From Colwellia sp. E2M01 (GTDB taxonomy: Bacteria; Pseudomonadota; Gammaproteobacteria; Enterobacterales; Alteromonadaceae): a stretch of DNA of 59,915 nucleotides. Location: contig NZ_JAHKPR010000069.1 in the NCBI RefSeq assembly GCF_018860585.1, forward strand, positions 1-59,915, read 5' to 3'. The first letter of the stretch is position 1; each line of letters opens with the position of its first letter. The position numbers and the translations under genes are program-made. Under the pieces are notes generated by a model, which saw only the letters and a list, made by a program, of their open reading frames with translations, did no database searches and was not told the origin of the DNA. Positions 1 through 8,697 of the stretch are shown piece by piece.

Positions 1-38
1 ATACTTAAATCCTACGTTCCTTTCAATCGCAATAACCA

Positions 39-119
39 GTTATTACTCAATCAAGCGCCTTGTCTTTAAATATTTTCCCTTCGCACAGCTAGACCAGAAA
101 ATTATCGGAATTGGTATAA
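39..119 (-). repeat. Left copy of an 81-bp inverted repeat
   Basis: This stretch is the exact reverse complement of 59835-59915 at the other edge of the window. The inner boundary is clear because identity stops at base 120 against 59834. The outer boundary cannot be seen, since the right copy ends with the window. It lies directly downstream of the pgl stop codon. I see no reading frame or transposase in it. The AT-rich, non-coding nature suggests a dispersed palindromic or MITE-like repeat. Confidence 0.85.
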
Positions 120-134
120 TCTTATAAGATAATG

Positions 135-830
135 CTATGGCGCCCAATAAACTTGAGTTTTCAACGTAGGGTGATGTAAAAATGCTCTAATTGGCATTTC
201 AAAAATATTTTCACTTTCTTGTGCTTGCTCTAATACTGTTTTTTTATTCTCTCCACACAAGTGTAAAAAAATATTTTCACTTTGGCTTAATGCCGAAAAA
301 GTAAAGCTAATACGTTCGTGTGGTGCTGTTTTAGGAGTAACCTTTAACAAGGCATCCTTATTATCAATCGATAAACCTTGTTCAATTTGCTCACTACAAG
401 GAAAAAGTGAAGCTGTGTGACCATCTTCACCCATACCTAATATCAACACATCCAGCGGTAAAACCGTCGAGTTGGCTTCGAGGTTTAAGTCATTTAATGT
501 TTCTACGCTAAACTCCTCTCCTCGTTTTAAATGAAAGAACTTTGCCGCTGCAGCCCTATTTTGTAAAAGATTTTCATGTACCAAACGGGTATTACTATCA
601 ACACTGTCATTTTCAACCCAACGTTCATCAGCTAGAGTGATAGTAACCTGTTCCCAAGCAATATTACTTTGTGATAATTCATTAAAAAAACCTTTAGGTG
701 TTGAGCCTCCAGAGACTGCGATGCTCGCTTTACCGTTCTTTTTAATAGCTTGGTCAAGCAATCCACTTACCGTTTGTGCTAACGATAAATCCAATTCATT
801 ACGTGTAGAAAATTCTGTTAATGTTTTCAT
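135..830 (-). CDS. pgl: 6-phosphogluconolactonase
   Basis: The 231-residue protein hydrolyses 6-phosphoglucono-1,5-lactone to 6-phosphogluconate, the second step of the oxidative pentose phosphate and Entner-Doudoroff routes, in the cytoplasm. The family signature GMGEDGHTASLFP is present near residue 133, and an AVSGGSTPKG phosphate-binding stretch lies near residue 38. Length is normal for the DevB/Pgl family. Its ATG overlaps the zwf stop by one base (TAATG), so the two genes are translationally coupled in one operon. No edd or eda follows; the next sequence is the edge repeat. Confidence 0.96.
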   Translation of the reverse strand: MKTLTEFSTRNELDLSLAQTVSGLLDQAIKKNGKASIAVSGGSTPKGFFNELSQSNIAWEQVTITLADERWVENDSVDSNTRLVHENLLQNRAAAAKFFHLKRGEEFSVETLNDLNLEANSTVLPLDVLILGMGEDGHTASLFPCSEQIEQGLSIDNKDALLKVTPKTAPHERISFTFSALSQSENIFLHLCGENKKTVLEQAQESENIFEMPIRAFLHHPTLKTQVYWAP

Positions 831-2299
831 TACTCAACCCATTGGCGATCATCGCGCGCGATTAAAGAAATTGAAGAAACTGGTCCCCATGAGCCTGCCG
901 CATATGGTTTAGGTGCTTCACCAGAAGCCTTCCACGCATCAATAATACTATCAGCCCAAATCCATGCAGCTTCCACTTCATCACGACTAACAAATAGAGA
1001 TTGATTGCCATTTAGTATTTCTAACATTAAACGTTCATAACCATCGACAACACGTTCGTTTTTATAGGTATCAGAGAAGCTTAAATCTAATTTGTTTTCT
1101 TGGATGCGCATTTGTGACGCAATACCAGGAATTTTATTCATCATTTGCAATTCAACACCTTCATCAGGTTGCAAACGAATAGTTAATTTATTGGCTGGTA
1201 GATCACTGTAACTATCTTTAAATATATTATGCGGTGGCTTTTTGAAATGGACGACTATTTCGCTGTGTTTCTTTGGCATACGTTTACCAGTACGAAGATA
1301 AAACGGAACCCCCGTCCAACGCCAATTTTCAATTTCTGCTTTAATCGCAACAAATGTTTCGGTGTTACTGTTTTCGTTCGCATCGTCTTCATTCAAATAA
1401 CCAGGTACTGCCGCACCTTCTAAGAAACCATCAGTATATTGGCCACGAACAGCTTTCTCTTTGATATTGTTTAAGTTGATTGCTTTTAATGCTTTAACAA
1501 CTTTTAATTTTTCAAGGCGAACACTTTCTGCACTTAAATCTGCAGGTGGCTCCATTGCTAATAAAGACAATACTTGTAATAAGTGGTTTTGTACCATATC
1601 GCGCATTTGCCCGGCATCATCATAAAAGCCCCAGCGACCTTCAATACCAACGCTTTCTGCAACGGTTATTTGAACATGATCAATACTATTGCGATCCCAG
1701 TTATTAGAAAATAAAGAGTTAGCAAAACGTAAAACCAATAAGTTGAGTACAGTCTCTTTACCTAAATAGTGGTCTATGCGGTAAGTTTGGTTTTCTGTGA
1801 AAAATTCAGAAACTTGATTATTGATAGCAATTGAAGACTCTAATGAGTGTCCTATTGGCTTCTCCATTACTACACGGTCTGCAGCCGTTATTAGATCGGC
1901 ATGATTAAGCCCCTTACAGATATCACCAAAAATCGCTGGTGCTGTAGAGAAATAATAAATACGAGTTTTATTACCGTTTGCTAATGTATCAGCTAAGTTA
2001 GTAAATGAAGTGATTTCTTTAAAATCGAGTTTTTGATAAACCAAACGATCCATAAAGCGAGCTAATACAACATCGTCAATTTTTTCTTTAACAAACGTAT
2101 TCAAATTTTCAAGAACAACAGTTTTAAACTCTTCAAGACTATGCTCTTGTCTAGCCGCGCCAATAATACGGCTATCTTCATTAATAAGTCCGCAAACTTC
2201 TAATTGGTATAGAGCGGGTAATAATTTACGACGAGATAAATCTCCTAATGCTCCAAAAATTACGATTTCACTTGCGGGTTGACAATCTAAATTACTCAT
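830..2299 (-). CDS. zwf: Glucose-6-phosphate 1-dehydrogenase
   Basis: This enzyme oxidises glucose 6-phosphate to 6-phosphogluconolactone with NAD(P)+. The nucleotide-binding motif GALGDLSRRKL is near the N-terminus and the substrate/catalytic motif RIDHYLGKE lies around residue 176. The frame stays open to an ATG at 2320, but I place the start at 2299 because an AGAAGAGA ribosome-binding sequence precedes that ATG at normal distance and the protein then begins MSNLDCQPAS, as usual for the family (489 residues). It is co-transcribed with pgl and divergent from hexR. A HexR palindrome at 2507-2521 lies upstream. Confidence 0.96.
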   Translation of the reverse strand: MSNLDCQPASEIVIFGALGDLSRRKLLPALYQLEVCGLINEDSRIIGAARQEHSLEEFKTVVLENLNTFVKEKIDDVVLARFMDRLVYQKLDFKEITSFTNLADTLANGNKTRIYYFSTAPAIFGDICKGLNHADLITAADRVVMEKPIGHSLESSIAINNQVSEFFTENQTYRIDHYLGKETVLNLLVLRFANSLFSNNWDRNSIDHVQITVAESVGIEGRWGFYDDAGQMRDMVQNHLLQVLSLLAMEPPADLSAESVRLEKLKVVKALKAINLNNIKEKAVRGQYTDGFLEGAAVPGYLNEDDANENSNTETFVAIKAEIENWRWTGVPFYLRTGKRMPKKHSEIVVHFKKPPHNIFKDSYSDLPANKLTIRLQPDEGVELQMMNKIPGIASQMRIQENKLDLSFSDTYKNERVVDGYERLMLEILNGNQSLFVSRDEVEAAWIWADSIIDAWKASGEAPKPYAAGSWGPVSSISLIARDDRQWVE

Positions 2300-2320
2300 A
2301 GAATTTCTCTTCTGCCTCAT

Positions 2321-2823
2321 ATAAGTTTTATTACTGTGGTTCTACTTTAAACGTTAATCATTGTCTATTGTATAGATGATTATACTCAATCAATATTTCA
2401 TGTATATTTCATGATAATAATTGAATAAAAGTAGAGAATATTGAATATAACGAAATTAGATAATACCTTAACTTATCGCTTGTTTAATTGACAGTAAAGA
2501 AGTTTTTGTAATTTTATTACAAAAAGTATTTATTTTTACATGATTTACATTTCATAAACATAAATACAGGTTCAACAACAAAACAGCATGCAGACCATAA
2601 AGTAATGGTCTTCAGTTAAGTTTAACTTAGCGCATAAATTTATAGCGCATAGTATAACGATTTAATTAATGAAATAAAATTTCATTTTTTCTGTTACTTA
2701 GCTAGAAAATAAATTACAGTGTATTCTAGTGTTATATTGTAAGGGACTCTTTAATTGTACTATTAAATAAGAATTAAAGAAGACTTAAAACATATAAAAA
2801 TTGCGAGCTAGGATCAGGCCAGA
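2321..2823. other. Divergent intergenic region, zwf / hexR
   Basis: This roughly 500-bp AT-rich region contains the start regions of zwf (minus) and hexR (plus) and one strong palindrome (2503-2525). Apart from that operator and ordinary promoter-like AT-rich sequence, I see no gene, RNA or repeat. Confidence 0.7.
2503..2525. promoter_or_regulatory. HexR operator
   Basis: The arms TTTTTGTAAT (2503-2512) and ATTACAAAAA (2516-2525) are perfect reverse complements around a TTT centre. The core TGTAATTTTATTACA (2507-2521) matches the HexR consensus as I recall it for Shewanella and Vibrio (TGTAAT, three A/T bases, ATTACA). It lies between zwf and the hexR-type regulator gene, exactly where autoregulation and zwf control would be expected. 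Confidence 0.8.
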
Positions 2824-3672
2824 ATGAACATATTAGAAAAAATAACGAACGAACTAGACATGCTCAGTAAATCTGAACGAAAAGTAGCAGAAGTTATTTT
2901 AGCCTCACCAAATACAGTTATTCACTCAAGTATTGCAGCATTAGCTAAACAAGCAAATATAAGTGAACCAACGGTTAATCGCTTTTGTCGTCGCTTAGAC
3001 ACTAAAGGTTATCCCGATTTCAAATTACATTTAGCGCAAAGCTTAGCTAATGGTACTCCTTATGTTAACCGACACGTAGACGAAAACGATAGTGCCGATG
3101 AATATACAGCTAAAATATTTGAATCGACCATGGCCAGTCTCGAATTAGCACGTAAGAGCTTAAACGCTAATGACATTAATCGCTCTGTTGATGTACTAAC
3201 ACAAGCTAATAAAATTTCATTTTTTGGTTTAGGTGCTTCAGCTATAGTCGCACATGACGCCCAAAATAAATTTTTCCGTTTTAATGTACCTGTCGTTTAT
3301 TTTGATGACATATTAATGCAGCGTATGAGTGCTATTAATAGCCGTCAAGGCGATGTTGTTGTTGTGATCTCACACACAGGACGTACTAAATCGCTTGTAG
3401 AAGTAGCAAGTTTAGCAAGAGAAAATGATGCAACTGTTATAGGTATTACCAGTATGGGTACCCCCCTATCGAAAGAGTGTAGTATTATACTTTCAGTGGA
3501 TGTAACTGAAGACACTGATTTATATATGCCAATGTCATCTCGCATTGCGCAACTTGCCCTAATTGATGTGCTAGCGACTGGTTTTACTTTACGTCGTGGT
3601 AGTAAATTTAGAGATAACCTGAAAAAAGTAAAAGATAGTTTACGAAGTTCTCGCTTCGATAGAAAAGACTAA
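2824..3672 (+). CDS. hexR: HexR-type MurR/RpiR-family transcriptional regulator
   Basis: The 282-residue protein has an N-terminal helix-turn-helix domain (about residues 1-77, with the recognition helix in SEPTVNRFCRRL) and a C-terminal SIS sugar-phosphate-binding domain (about 125-255, containing VVVISHTGRTKS). HexR regulators sense 2-keto-3-deoxy-6-phosphogluconate and control central carbon genes. Its place between zwf-pgl and pykA, and the HexR palindrome upstream, support this subfamily over other RpiR regulators. The ATG at 2824 is preceded by a weak purine-rich sequence. Confidence 0.93.
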   Translation: MNILEKITNELDMLSKSERKVAEVILASPNTVIHSSIAALAKQANISEPTVNRFCRRLDTKGYPDFKLHLAQSLANGTPYVNRHVDENDSADEYTAKIFESTMASLELARKSLNANDINRSVDVLTQANKISFFGLGASAIVAHDAQNKFFRFNVPVVYFDDILMQRMSAINSRQGDVVVVISHTGRTKSLVEVASLARENDATVIGITSMGTPLSKECSIILSVDVTEDTDLYMPMSSRIAQLALIDVLATGFTLRRGSKFRDNLKKVKDSLRSSRFDRKD

Positions 3673-3726
3673 TTGTTAATCACTGATATTTAACTGGTTA
3701 TTTTAAATATCATTCACAATTTTGAT

Positions 3727-3762
3727 AAACGTAATTTTAATAAACGTAACTTAAAAACGTAA
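3727..3762 (+). repeat. Three AAACGTAA repeats before pykA
   Basis: The octamer AAACGTAA occurs at 3727-3734, 3742-3749 and 3755-3762, with start-to-start spacing of 15 and 13 bases. The last copy runs into the AAGAGG ribosome-binding site of pykA. It may be a protein- or RNA-binding element in the leader, or simply AT-rich repetition. Confidence 0.35.
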
Positions 3763-3772
3763 GAGGATTAAA

Positions 3773-5224
3773 ATGTCTAGAAGAACTAAAATAGTTGCGA
3801 CCTTGGGTCCGGCAACAGATGATAAAGCAATTTTAAAAAGTGTATTAGCTGCAGGGGTAAATGTAGTTAGGCTTAATTTTTCACATGGCAATCCACAAGA
3901 TCATATAGACAGAGCCAATGATGTACGAGCGATAGCAAAAGAGCTTGGTATTTATGTTGGTATATTAGGTGACTTACAGGGTCCCAAAATACGTGTTTCA
4001 ACTTTTAAAAATGGCCCTATAAAATTAGCTGTTGGTGATAAGTTTGAATTAGACGCCACCTTAGAAAAAGGTGAAGGTTGCCAAGAAAAGGTTGGTATCG
4101 ATTATAAAAAACTTGTTCAAGATGTTGGTGCTGGCGATATATTATTACTTGATGATGGCCGAGTACAGTTAAAAGTATTATCAACTTCGGACACTTCTGT
4201 ATTTACAGAAGTTACCGTTGGTGGACCTTTATCGAATAATAAAGGTATTAACCGTCAAGGCGGCGGATTAACAGCCCCTGCCCTTACCTTAAAAGATAAA
4301 GAAGATATTAAACTTGCTGCACAAATTGATGTTGATTTTCTGGCGGTTTCATTTCCTCGTAATGCTGATGATATGCATGAGGCACGAAAACTTGCTGTCG
4401 AAGCAGGTTGTCACGCTAGCTTAGTCTCTAAAGTTGAACGTGCCGAGGCAGTAAATGATGATGAAGTGCTCGATGCACTTATTTTAGCTTCTGATGTTGT
4501 TATGGTGGCACGTGGTGACTTAGGTGTTGAAATTGGAGATGCTGCACTTGTTGGTAAGCAAAAACATATTATCGAACGCTCTCGTAAATTAAACCGCGTT
4601 GTGATCACCGCGACCCAAATGATGGAAACGATGATCGAACAACCAATGCCAACTCGCGCTGAAGTAATGGATGTATCTAATGCGGTATTAGATGGTACAG
4701 ATGCTGTAATGTTATCAGCTGAAACGGCTGCAGGTAAATATCCGATAGAAACAGTTAAAGCGATGGCTAATGTATGTGCCGGTGCAGAAAAACACCGTTC
4801 TGTAAACAAATCTAGCCACAGACTTGAACGAACCTTTGATGGCGTATCTGAAACTATTGCTTTATCTGCTATGTATGCTGCCAACCACATGCAAGGCGTT
4901 AAGGCTATTGTTGCGTTAACTGAATCTGGCGAAACATGTAAACTGATGTCGCGTATCACTTCAGGACTACCAATTTTTGCGCTTTCTCGTCACGAAAAAA
5001 CACTTAATACCAGTGCTATTTATCGTGGTGTTTACCCCGCATCATTTGATTCAATTGATACAAACCCTGAAAAATTATCATATAAGATAATACAAGTACT
5101 AAAAGATAAAATTGATTTATCTGTTGGTGACAAACTTATGTTAACGCATGGTGATTTGATGGAAACAATTGGGGCTTCTAATACCTTAAAAGTACTGGTT
5201 GTTAACGAAAGCCATCTTAAGTAA
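3773..5224 (+). CDS. pykA: Pyruvate kinase
   Basis: This cytoplasmic enzyme converts phosphoenolpyruvate and ADP to pyruvate and ATP. The 483-residue length and sequence fit the PykA (type II) class. Visible motifs are [11 protein letters not shown] at the N-terminus, [17 protein letters not shown] and [19 protein letters not shown]. The start has a good AAGAGG ribosome-binding site. Its position after hexR fits the known HexR regulon, although I do not see a clean HexR palindrome in the 100-bp gap. A strong terminator follows at 5322-5353. Confidence 0.97.
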   Translation: MSRRTKIVATLGPATDDKAILKSVLAAGVNVVRLNFSHGNPQDHIDRANDVRAIAKELGIYVGILGDLQGPKIRVSTFKNGPIKLAVGDKFELDATLEKGEGCQEKVGIDYKKLVQDVGAGDILLLDDGRVQLKVLSTSDTSVFTEVTVGGPLSNNKGINRQGGGLTAPALTLKDKEDIKLAAQIDVDFLAVSFPRNADDMHEARKLAVEAGCHASLVSKVERAEAVNDDEVLDALILASDVVMVARGDLGVEIGDAALVGKQKHIIERSRKLNRVVITATQMMETMIEQPMPTRAEVMDVSNAVLDGTDAVMLSAETAAGKYPIETVKAMANVCAGAEKHRSVNKSSHRLERTFDGVSETIALSAMYAANHMQGVKAIVALTESGETCKLMSRITSGLPIFALSRHEKTLNTSAIYRGVYPASFDSIDTNPEKLSYKIIQVLKDKIDLSVGDKLMLTHGDLMETIGASNTLKVLVVNESHLK

Positions 5225-5534
5225 CTGAAAGCTTAGCTTGTCATGCTACCCATGTAAGTAAATTACATTGTAGATAACTAACGATAACTAACAGTGTAGT
5301 AAAACTAAAATGATTTTTATCAAGACCAGATGCTTTGCATCTGGTCTTTTTATTTAAGATACTGACAATACACTAATTAATACCAATTCAGTATTAACTA
5401 CAGCCAATGTATGGCTAATGCATATCGAGTTTAAAGCATAATAATCTGCTACAGTTATCCTATATTTCATATAACGCCTTTGATAAAGTAGGTATACTAT
5501 AAACTCATTTATATTTAATGCTTAAGGTTAACTC
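5225..5534. other. Intergenic region after pykA
   Basis: The gap of about 310 bp holds the strong pykA terminator and, beyond it, the leader of the cytochrome b gene. I see no further gene or conserved element. Confidence 0.6.
5322..5353 (+). terminator. Rho-independent terminator of pykA
   Basis: A perfect 12-bp stem (AAGACCAGATGC at 5322-5333 with GCATCTGGTCTT at 5337-5348) closes a TTT loop and runs into a T tract. Confidence 0.93.
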
Positions 5535-6221
5535 ATGACAAAAAAACACCTTATTTGGGATTTACCCCTTCGTATTTTTCATTGGTGCTTTGCTTTTACT
5601 ATTTTCGGCTCTTGGTACACAGCCGAAAATAAAGATGATTATATAGACCTTCATATGCAACTTGGTTATGTTGCTTTAGGTTTAATTATATTTCGCGTGT
5701 TATGGGGGATTATTGGGCCTAAACATGCTCGCTTTTCACAATTTATTCCTTCACCAAAAACGTTAATTACTTACCTTAAAAAGTCAGATGCAAAACAAGC
5801 TACGCCCGGTCACAATCCACTTGGTGCGTTAATGGTCATCACAATGATTATTTTAATAACATTACAAGCCGTTAGTGGTTTATTTATAGATGATGATATA
5901 TTTTCATCTGGGCCATATAATGGTGCTGTTAGTGATGGTATTGAAAATATAATGAGCTTTATCCACCACAACACTTTTAACTTTATGATTGCTGCAATTG
6001 TGATGCATATCTCGGCAATTTTTTTCTATTGGATAATAAAAAAACAAAACTTAGTTTTACCTATGATCACAGGAAAAAAGTCAGCTAAAGAAGTAAACGC
6101 TAGCGACGCTATTCCTAACTCTAAACTGTTATTGGGTATTGTTATAGCAGTATTATGTGCAGGCTTTGTTTACTGGTTAGTAGTAATTAATGCGCCTGTA
6201 ATAGAAGACTTTTATTACTAA
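5535..6221 (+). CDS. Cytochrome b561-like membrane protein (cytochrome b/b6 domain)
   Basis: The 228-residue inner-membrane protein resembles di-heme cytochrome b subunits of the Ni/Fe-hydrogenase-b / cytochrome b561 group. Four to five hydrophobic helices are visible. Candidate heme ligands are the histidines in RIFHWCFAF (first helix), DLHMQLGYV, and FIHHNTFNF with IVMHISAIFF in later helices. Such proteins usually pass electrons from quinol to a periplasmic c-type cytochrome. A class II cytochrome c gene is in the window (36175-36654) but 30 kb away. It stands alone between two terminator-like hairpins. Confidence 0.85.
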   Translation: MTKKHLIWDLPLRIFHWCFAFTIFGSWYTAENKDDYIDLHMQLGYVALGLIIFRVLWGIIGPKHARFSQFIPSPKTLITYLKKSDAKQATPGHNPLGALMVITMIILITLQAVSGLFIDDDIFSSGPYNGAVSDGIENIMSFIHHNTFNFMIAAIVMHISAIFFYWIIKKQNLVLPMITGKKSAKEVNASDAIPNSKLLLGIVIAVLCAGFVYWLVVINAPVIEDFYY

Positions 6222-6256
6222 ACAATTAAATAGTTGCCGACAGACTAAATAATAAT

Positions 6257-6300
6257 CGCTACAAGCATTCTATTGAATATACCTAGCTTGTAGCGGTTTA
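6257..6300 (+). terminator. Terminator-like hairpin after the cytochrome b gene
   Basis: The 10-bp arms CGCTACAAGC (6257-6266) and GCTTGTAGCG (6286-6295) are perfect complements around a 19-base loop, followed by GTTTA. The long loop and short T run make it weaker than the pykA terminator. It separates the cytochrome gene from the pigment operon. Confidence 0.5.
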
Positions 6301-6380
6301 TATGTAGTTATACCTACTCGTAATCATACCTATTTTAAGTGTATACTTAACGAAAATTTAAAACATGGCCGCGTAACACC

Positions 6381-7280
6381 TTGAACGCTATTGAAATTAA
6401 GCAGTTAAGCTTTAAATACCCTCAAAATAACTATTATTCTTTAAGTGATGTTACTTTAAATATCAAAGCACAACGATGTACTGGCATTATCGGTCCAAAT
6501 GGTGCGGGTAAATCTACTTTTATTTCAGCTTTATGTGGTTTAATACCGAATTTTGAAGGAAGTATAAAATACCCATCAAAATTGAATGAACATACATCAT
6601 TAATAGACAGTGTAAAAAGTAAGGTCTCATTAGTACCACAAGAGTATGCCTTCTATCCGCAGCTAACCGTTATCCAAAACTTACATTACTTTCTATCACT
6701 CTGCCTTATTGCAAAAAACGAATGGAAAGTATTACTCGATGACATCTTAAGCCAATGCGAGCTCAGTGATGTACAACATAAAAAAGCTAAAAACTTATCA
6801 GGTGGTTATAAACGCCGATTAAACATTGCTATAGCCCTTGTGAAAAAACCTGATGTGCTCTTTTTGGATGAACCTACTGTTGGTATAGATCCTGAATCAA
6901 GGACTGTAATTATTCGCTTGCTTGAAACCTTTAAGAAGCAAGGAAAAACATTACTCTTCACTTCACACATGCTTGATGAGGTAGAAAAGATTTGTGATGA
7001 TATTATTGTGTTTCGTGATGGTAAAGCGAAAATGAACGAAGAAGAACAGCAAAACAGCATTTTACTTTCAATAAGCTTTAATAAAGAACCTAAAAATAAC
7101 GAATTTTTAGGTTTATATGAAAAAACTGAATTAAATACCTATCAAAAAACATTGTCTTCACAAGCTGAGTTATCAGCCCAGTTACAACTTTTAGCTAAAT
7201 TTTCCGAGCAAATCAATAACATTAATTACTCTGCTAATTCTGTTGAATGTATTTATAACCAAACGCAGGCCGCTCAATGA
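6381..7280 (+). CDS. ABC transporter ATP-binding protein
   Basis: The 299-residue ATPase has Walker A GPNGAGKST (about residue 38), the signature LSGGYKRRLNIA, Walker B PDVLFLDEPTVGID and the H-loop TSHMLDE, all in normal order. Homologues energise ABC-2 type exporters of lipids, glycans and antibiotics. The permease follows with a 4-base overlap, and that in turn overlaps an ACP gene, so the pair is the first part of the pigment operon. The start is TTG at 6381; the ATG just upstream at 6365 runs into a stop after three codons. No strong ribosome-binding site is visible. Confidence 0.9.
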   Translation: MNAIEIKQLSFKYPQNNYYSLSDVTLNIKAQRCTGIIGPNGAGKSTFISALCGLIPNFEGSIKYPSKLNEHTSLIDSVKSKVSLVPQEYAFYPQLTVIQNLHYFLSLCLIAKNEWKVLLDDILSQCELSDVQHKKAKNLSGGYKRRLNIAIALVKKPDVLFLDEPTVGIDPESRTVIIRLLETFKKQGKTLLFTSHMLDEVEKICDDIIVFRDGKAKMNEEEQQNSILLSISFNKEPKNNEFLGLYEKTELNTYQKTLSSQAELSAQLQLLAKFSEQINNINYSANSVECIYNQTQAAQ

Positions 7281-8437
7281 TTTTCAATAGCCTAAAAAAA
7301 GAAGCCCTGATCATATTAAGTGATATTCACAGTATTGGCGTATTGTTAATTCTCCCTGTCGCATTTATGTTAATTATGACATTCGCTATGAGTGGGCAAT
7401 CACAAGATGTTATTGGTAAAATTAACATCAAAGTAACCAGCGTTGATAAAAACTTATATGTTGATGCTTATCAAGAGTACTTACAACAACAAGGTTTTAA
7501 AATAACGACAGAAGATAAAGTCGCAGATTTAGTTATACATTTACCCGATGATTTTGAAGAGAGACTCTTGACAGGCTTATCTGCTAAGTCTATTTCATTA
7601 ACATTAAAAGCAAGCATTAGCCCGTCTATGCAACCTACAGTTATTCAATTAATATATGCCGGCTTTTCAAAGTTACGATTACATGCTTATATGCTAGACA
7701 GTGGCGATTTAGATGATCAGACATCGTTACTTGAGCAAATTAGCCAAGTAGAAAAAAGTACAGATGTTGAACAATATTTTGCACTTAATATAGCTGAAAA
7801 ATCATTAGCTTCCCCTACTCTGTATAGTGTGCCTTCATGGATTATTTTTGGCATATATTTTATTGTTTTACCTGTGTCTATCACTGTTATAAATGAACAA
7901 CAAAATGGCACGCTTATACGTTTAAAAACTTTCCCTATAAGTACTTCGCATTACTTTTTTACGAAAGTCAGTGCTTTTTGCTTACTCAGTACCGTACAAT
8001 TTATAATTTTAACTCTTATAGGTATTTTTGCCGTGCCTTTAATTACAGCTCAACCAGCTATAACAGTTAATAGTTGGGCTCTTTATACCGTATCTGCTCT
8101 TATTATTGTTATTTCTGCCAATGCTCTAGCGTTTACCATTGCTGCCTTAGTAAGCAGTTATGAGCAAGCAATAGTACTTGGCGGTGGTATTAATATACTA
8201 TTAGCTGCAATAAGTGGTTTTATGGTACCCATGAATATTATGCCTGAAATAATGGCTAACATTGCAAGTTGGTCACCTTTGTATTGGTCTGCGGAAATTA
8301 TTAGAGCAACATTTATGGAAAGCAATACAGATTTAATATTCTCCTATCTGACTAATTTATTACTTTTTAGTGTGATAAGTTTAACGATAGCAAGATTCTT
8401 GTTTGTAATAAAAATTAGGAAATTAATGTGGAACTAG
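7277..8437 (+). CDS. ABC-2 type transporter permease
   Basis: The 386-residue inner-membrane protein has an N-terminal helix, a large periplasmic domain (about residues 45-180) and five or six C-terminal helices, the layout of YhhJ/NatB-like ABC-2 permeases. Its ATG overlaps the ATPase stop (ATGA), and the next gene, an ACP, begins inside its last codons. This tight coupling suggests it exports a product or intermediate of the adjacent ACP/ketosynthase system. Substrate is unknown. Confidence 0.88.
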   Translation: MIFNSLKKEALIILSDIHSIGVLLILPVAFMLIMTFAMSGQSQDVIGKINIKVTSVDKNLYVDAYQEYLQQQGFKITTEDKVADLVIHLPDDFEERLLTGLSAKSISLTLKASISPSMQPTVIQLIYAGFSKLRLHAYMLDSGDLDDQTSLLEQISQVEKSTDVEQYFALNIAEKSLASPTLYSVPSWIIFGIYFIVLPVSITVINEQQNGTLIRLKTFPISTSHYFFTKVSAFCLLSTVQFIILTLIGIFAVPLITAQPAITVNSWALYTVSALIIVISANALAFTIAALVSSYEQAIVLGGGINILLAAISGFMVPMNIMPEIMANIASWSPLYWSAEIIRATFMESNTDLIFSYLTNLLLFSVISLTIARFLFVIKIRKLMWN

Positions 8438-8697
8438 CGCAACTAAAAGAAAATCTTAAAAAGCTTATTGTAGAAGAATGTGAAAAAGAAGATGATATTG
8501 CTTGGCAAGATATCTTAGATGACGAACAATTATTTGGCTCTGAATCAAGAATTAACTTAGATTCTCTTGATGGTTTACAATTATCCCTTGTTTTAAAAAA
8601 ATCTTTTGGCGTAAAGATAGAAGGCTCAAAAGATAGTCGTAAACATCTCACAACCGTTAATAGTATTGCAGCATTGATCACAGAGAGTAAGCAGTGA
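8428..8697 (+). CDS. Acyl carrier protein (5' module)
   Basis: An 89-residue acidic ACP with the phosphopantetheine attachment serine at S46 in NLDSLDGLQ. It starts with GTG at 8428, preceded by TAGGAAA, and overlaps the permease gene; it overlaps the next ketosynthase by 4 bases (GTGA). It is the third ACP of the operon, distinct from the apeE/apeF-type pair at 12795-13315. Its coupling to a ketosynthase and a half-size ketosynthase-like protein suggests a dedicated partner. Confidence 0.9.
   Translation: MELAQLKENLKKLIVEECEKEDDIAWQDILDDEQLFGSESRINLDSLDGLQLSLVLKKSFGVKIEGSKDSRKHLTTVNSIAALITESKQ

Noticed and set aside
39-119. Terminal inverted repeat of one giant 59-kb transposon
   Set aside because: The interior holds ordinary housekeeping genes (zwf, pyrD, pepN, prc, proQ) and no transposase or integrase, so two copies of a small dispersed repeat are more likely.
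637-912. 91-codon plus-strand frame over pgl and zwf
   Set aside because: It lies antisense to the junction of two well-supported genes, has no ribosome-binding site and no recognisable protein.
4411-4959. 182-codon minus-strand frame inside pykA
   Set aside because: Shadow frame: fully antisense to conserved pyruvate kinase motifs, with Ser/Thr/Ile-rich composition typical of reverse-strand reading.
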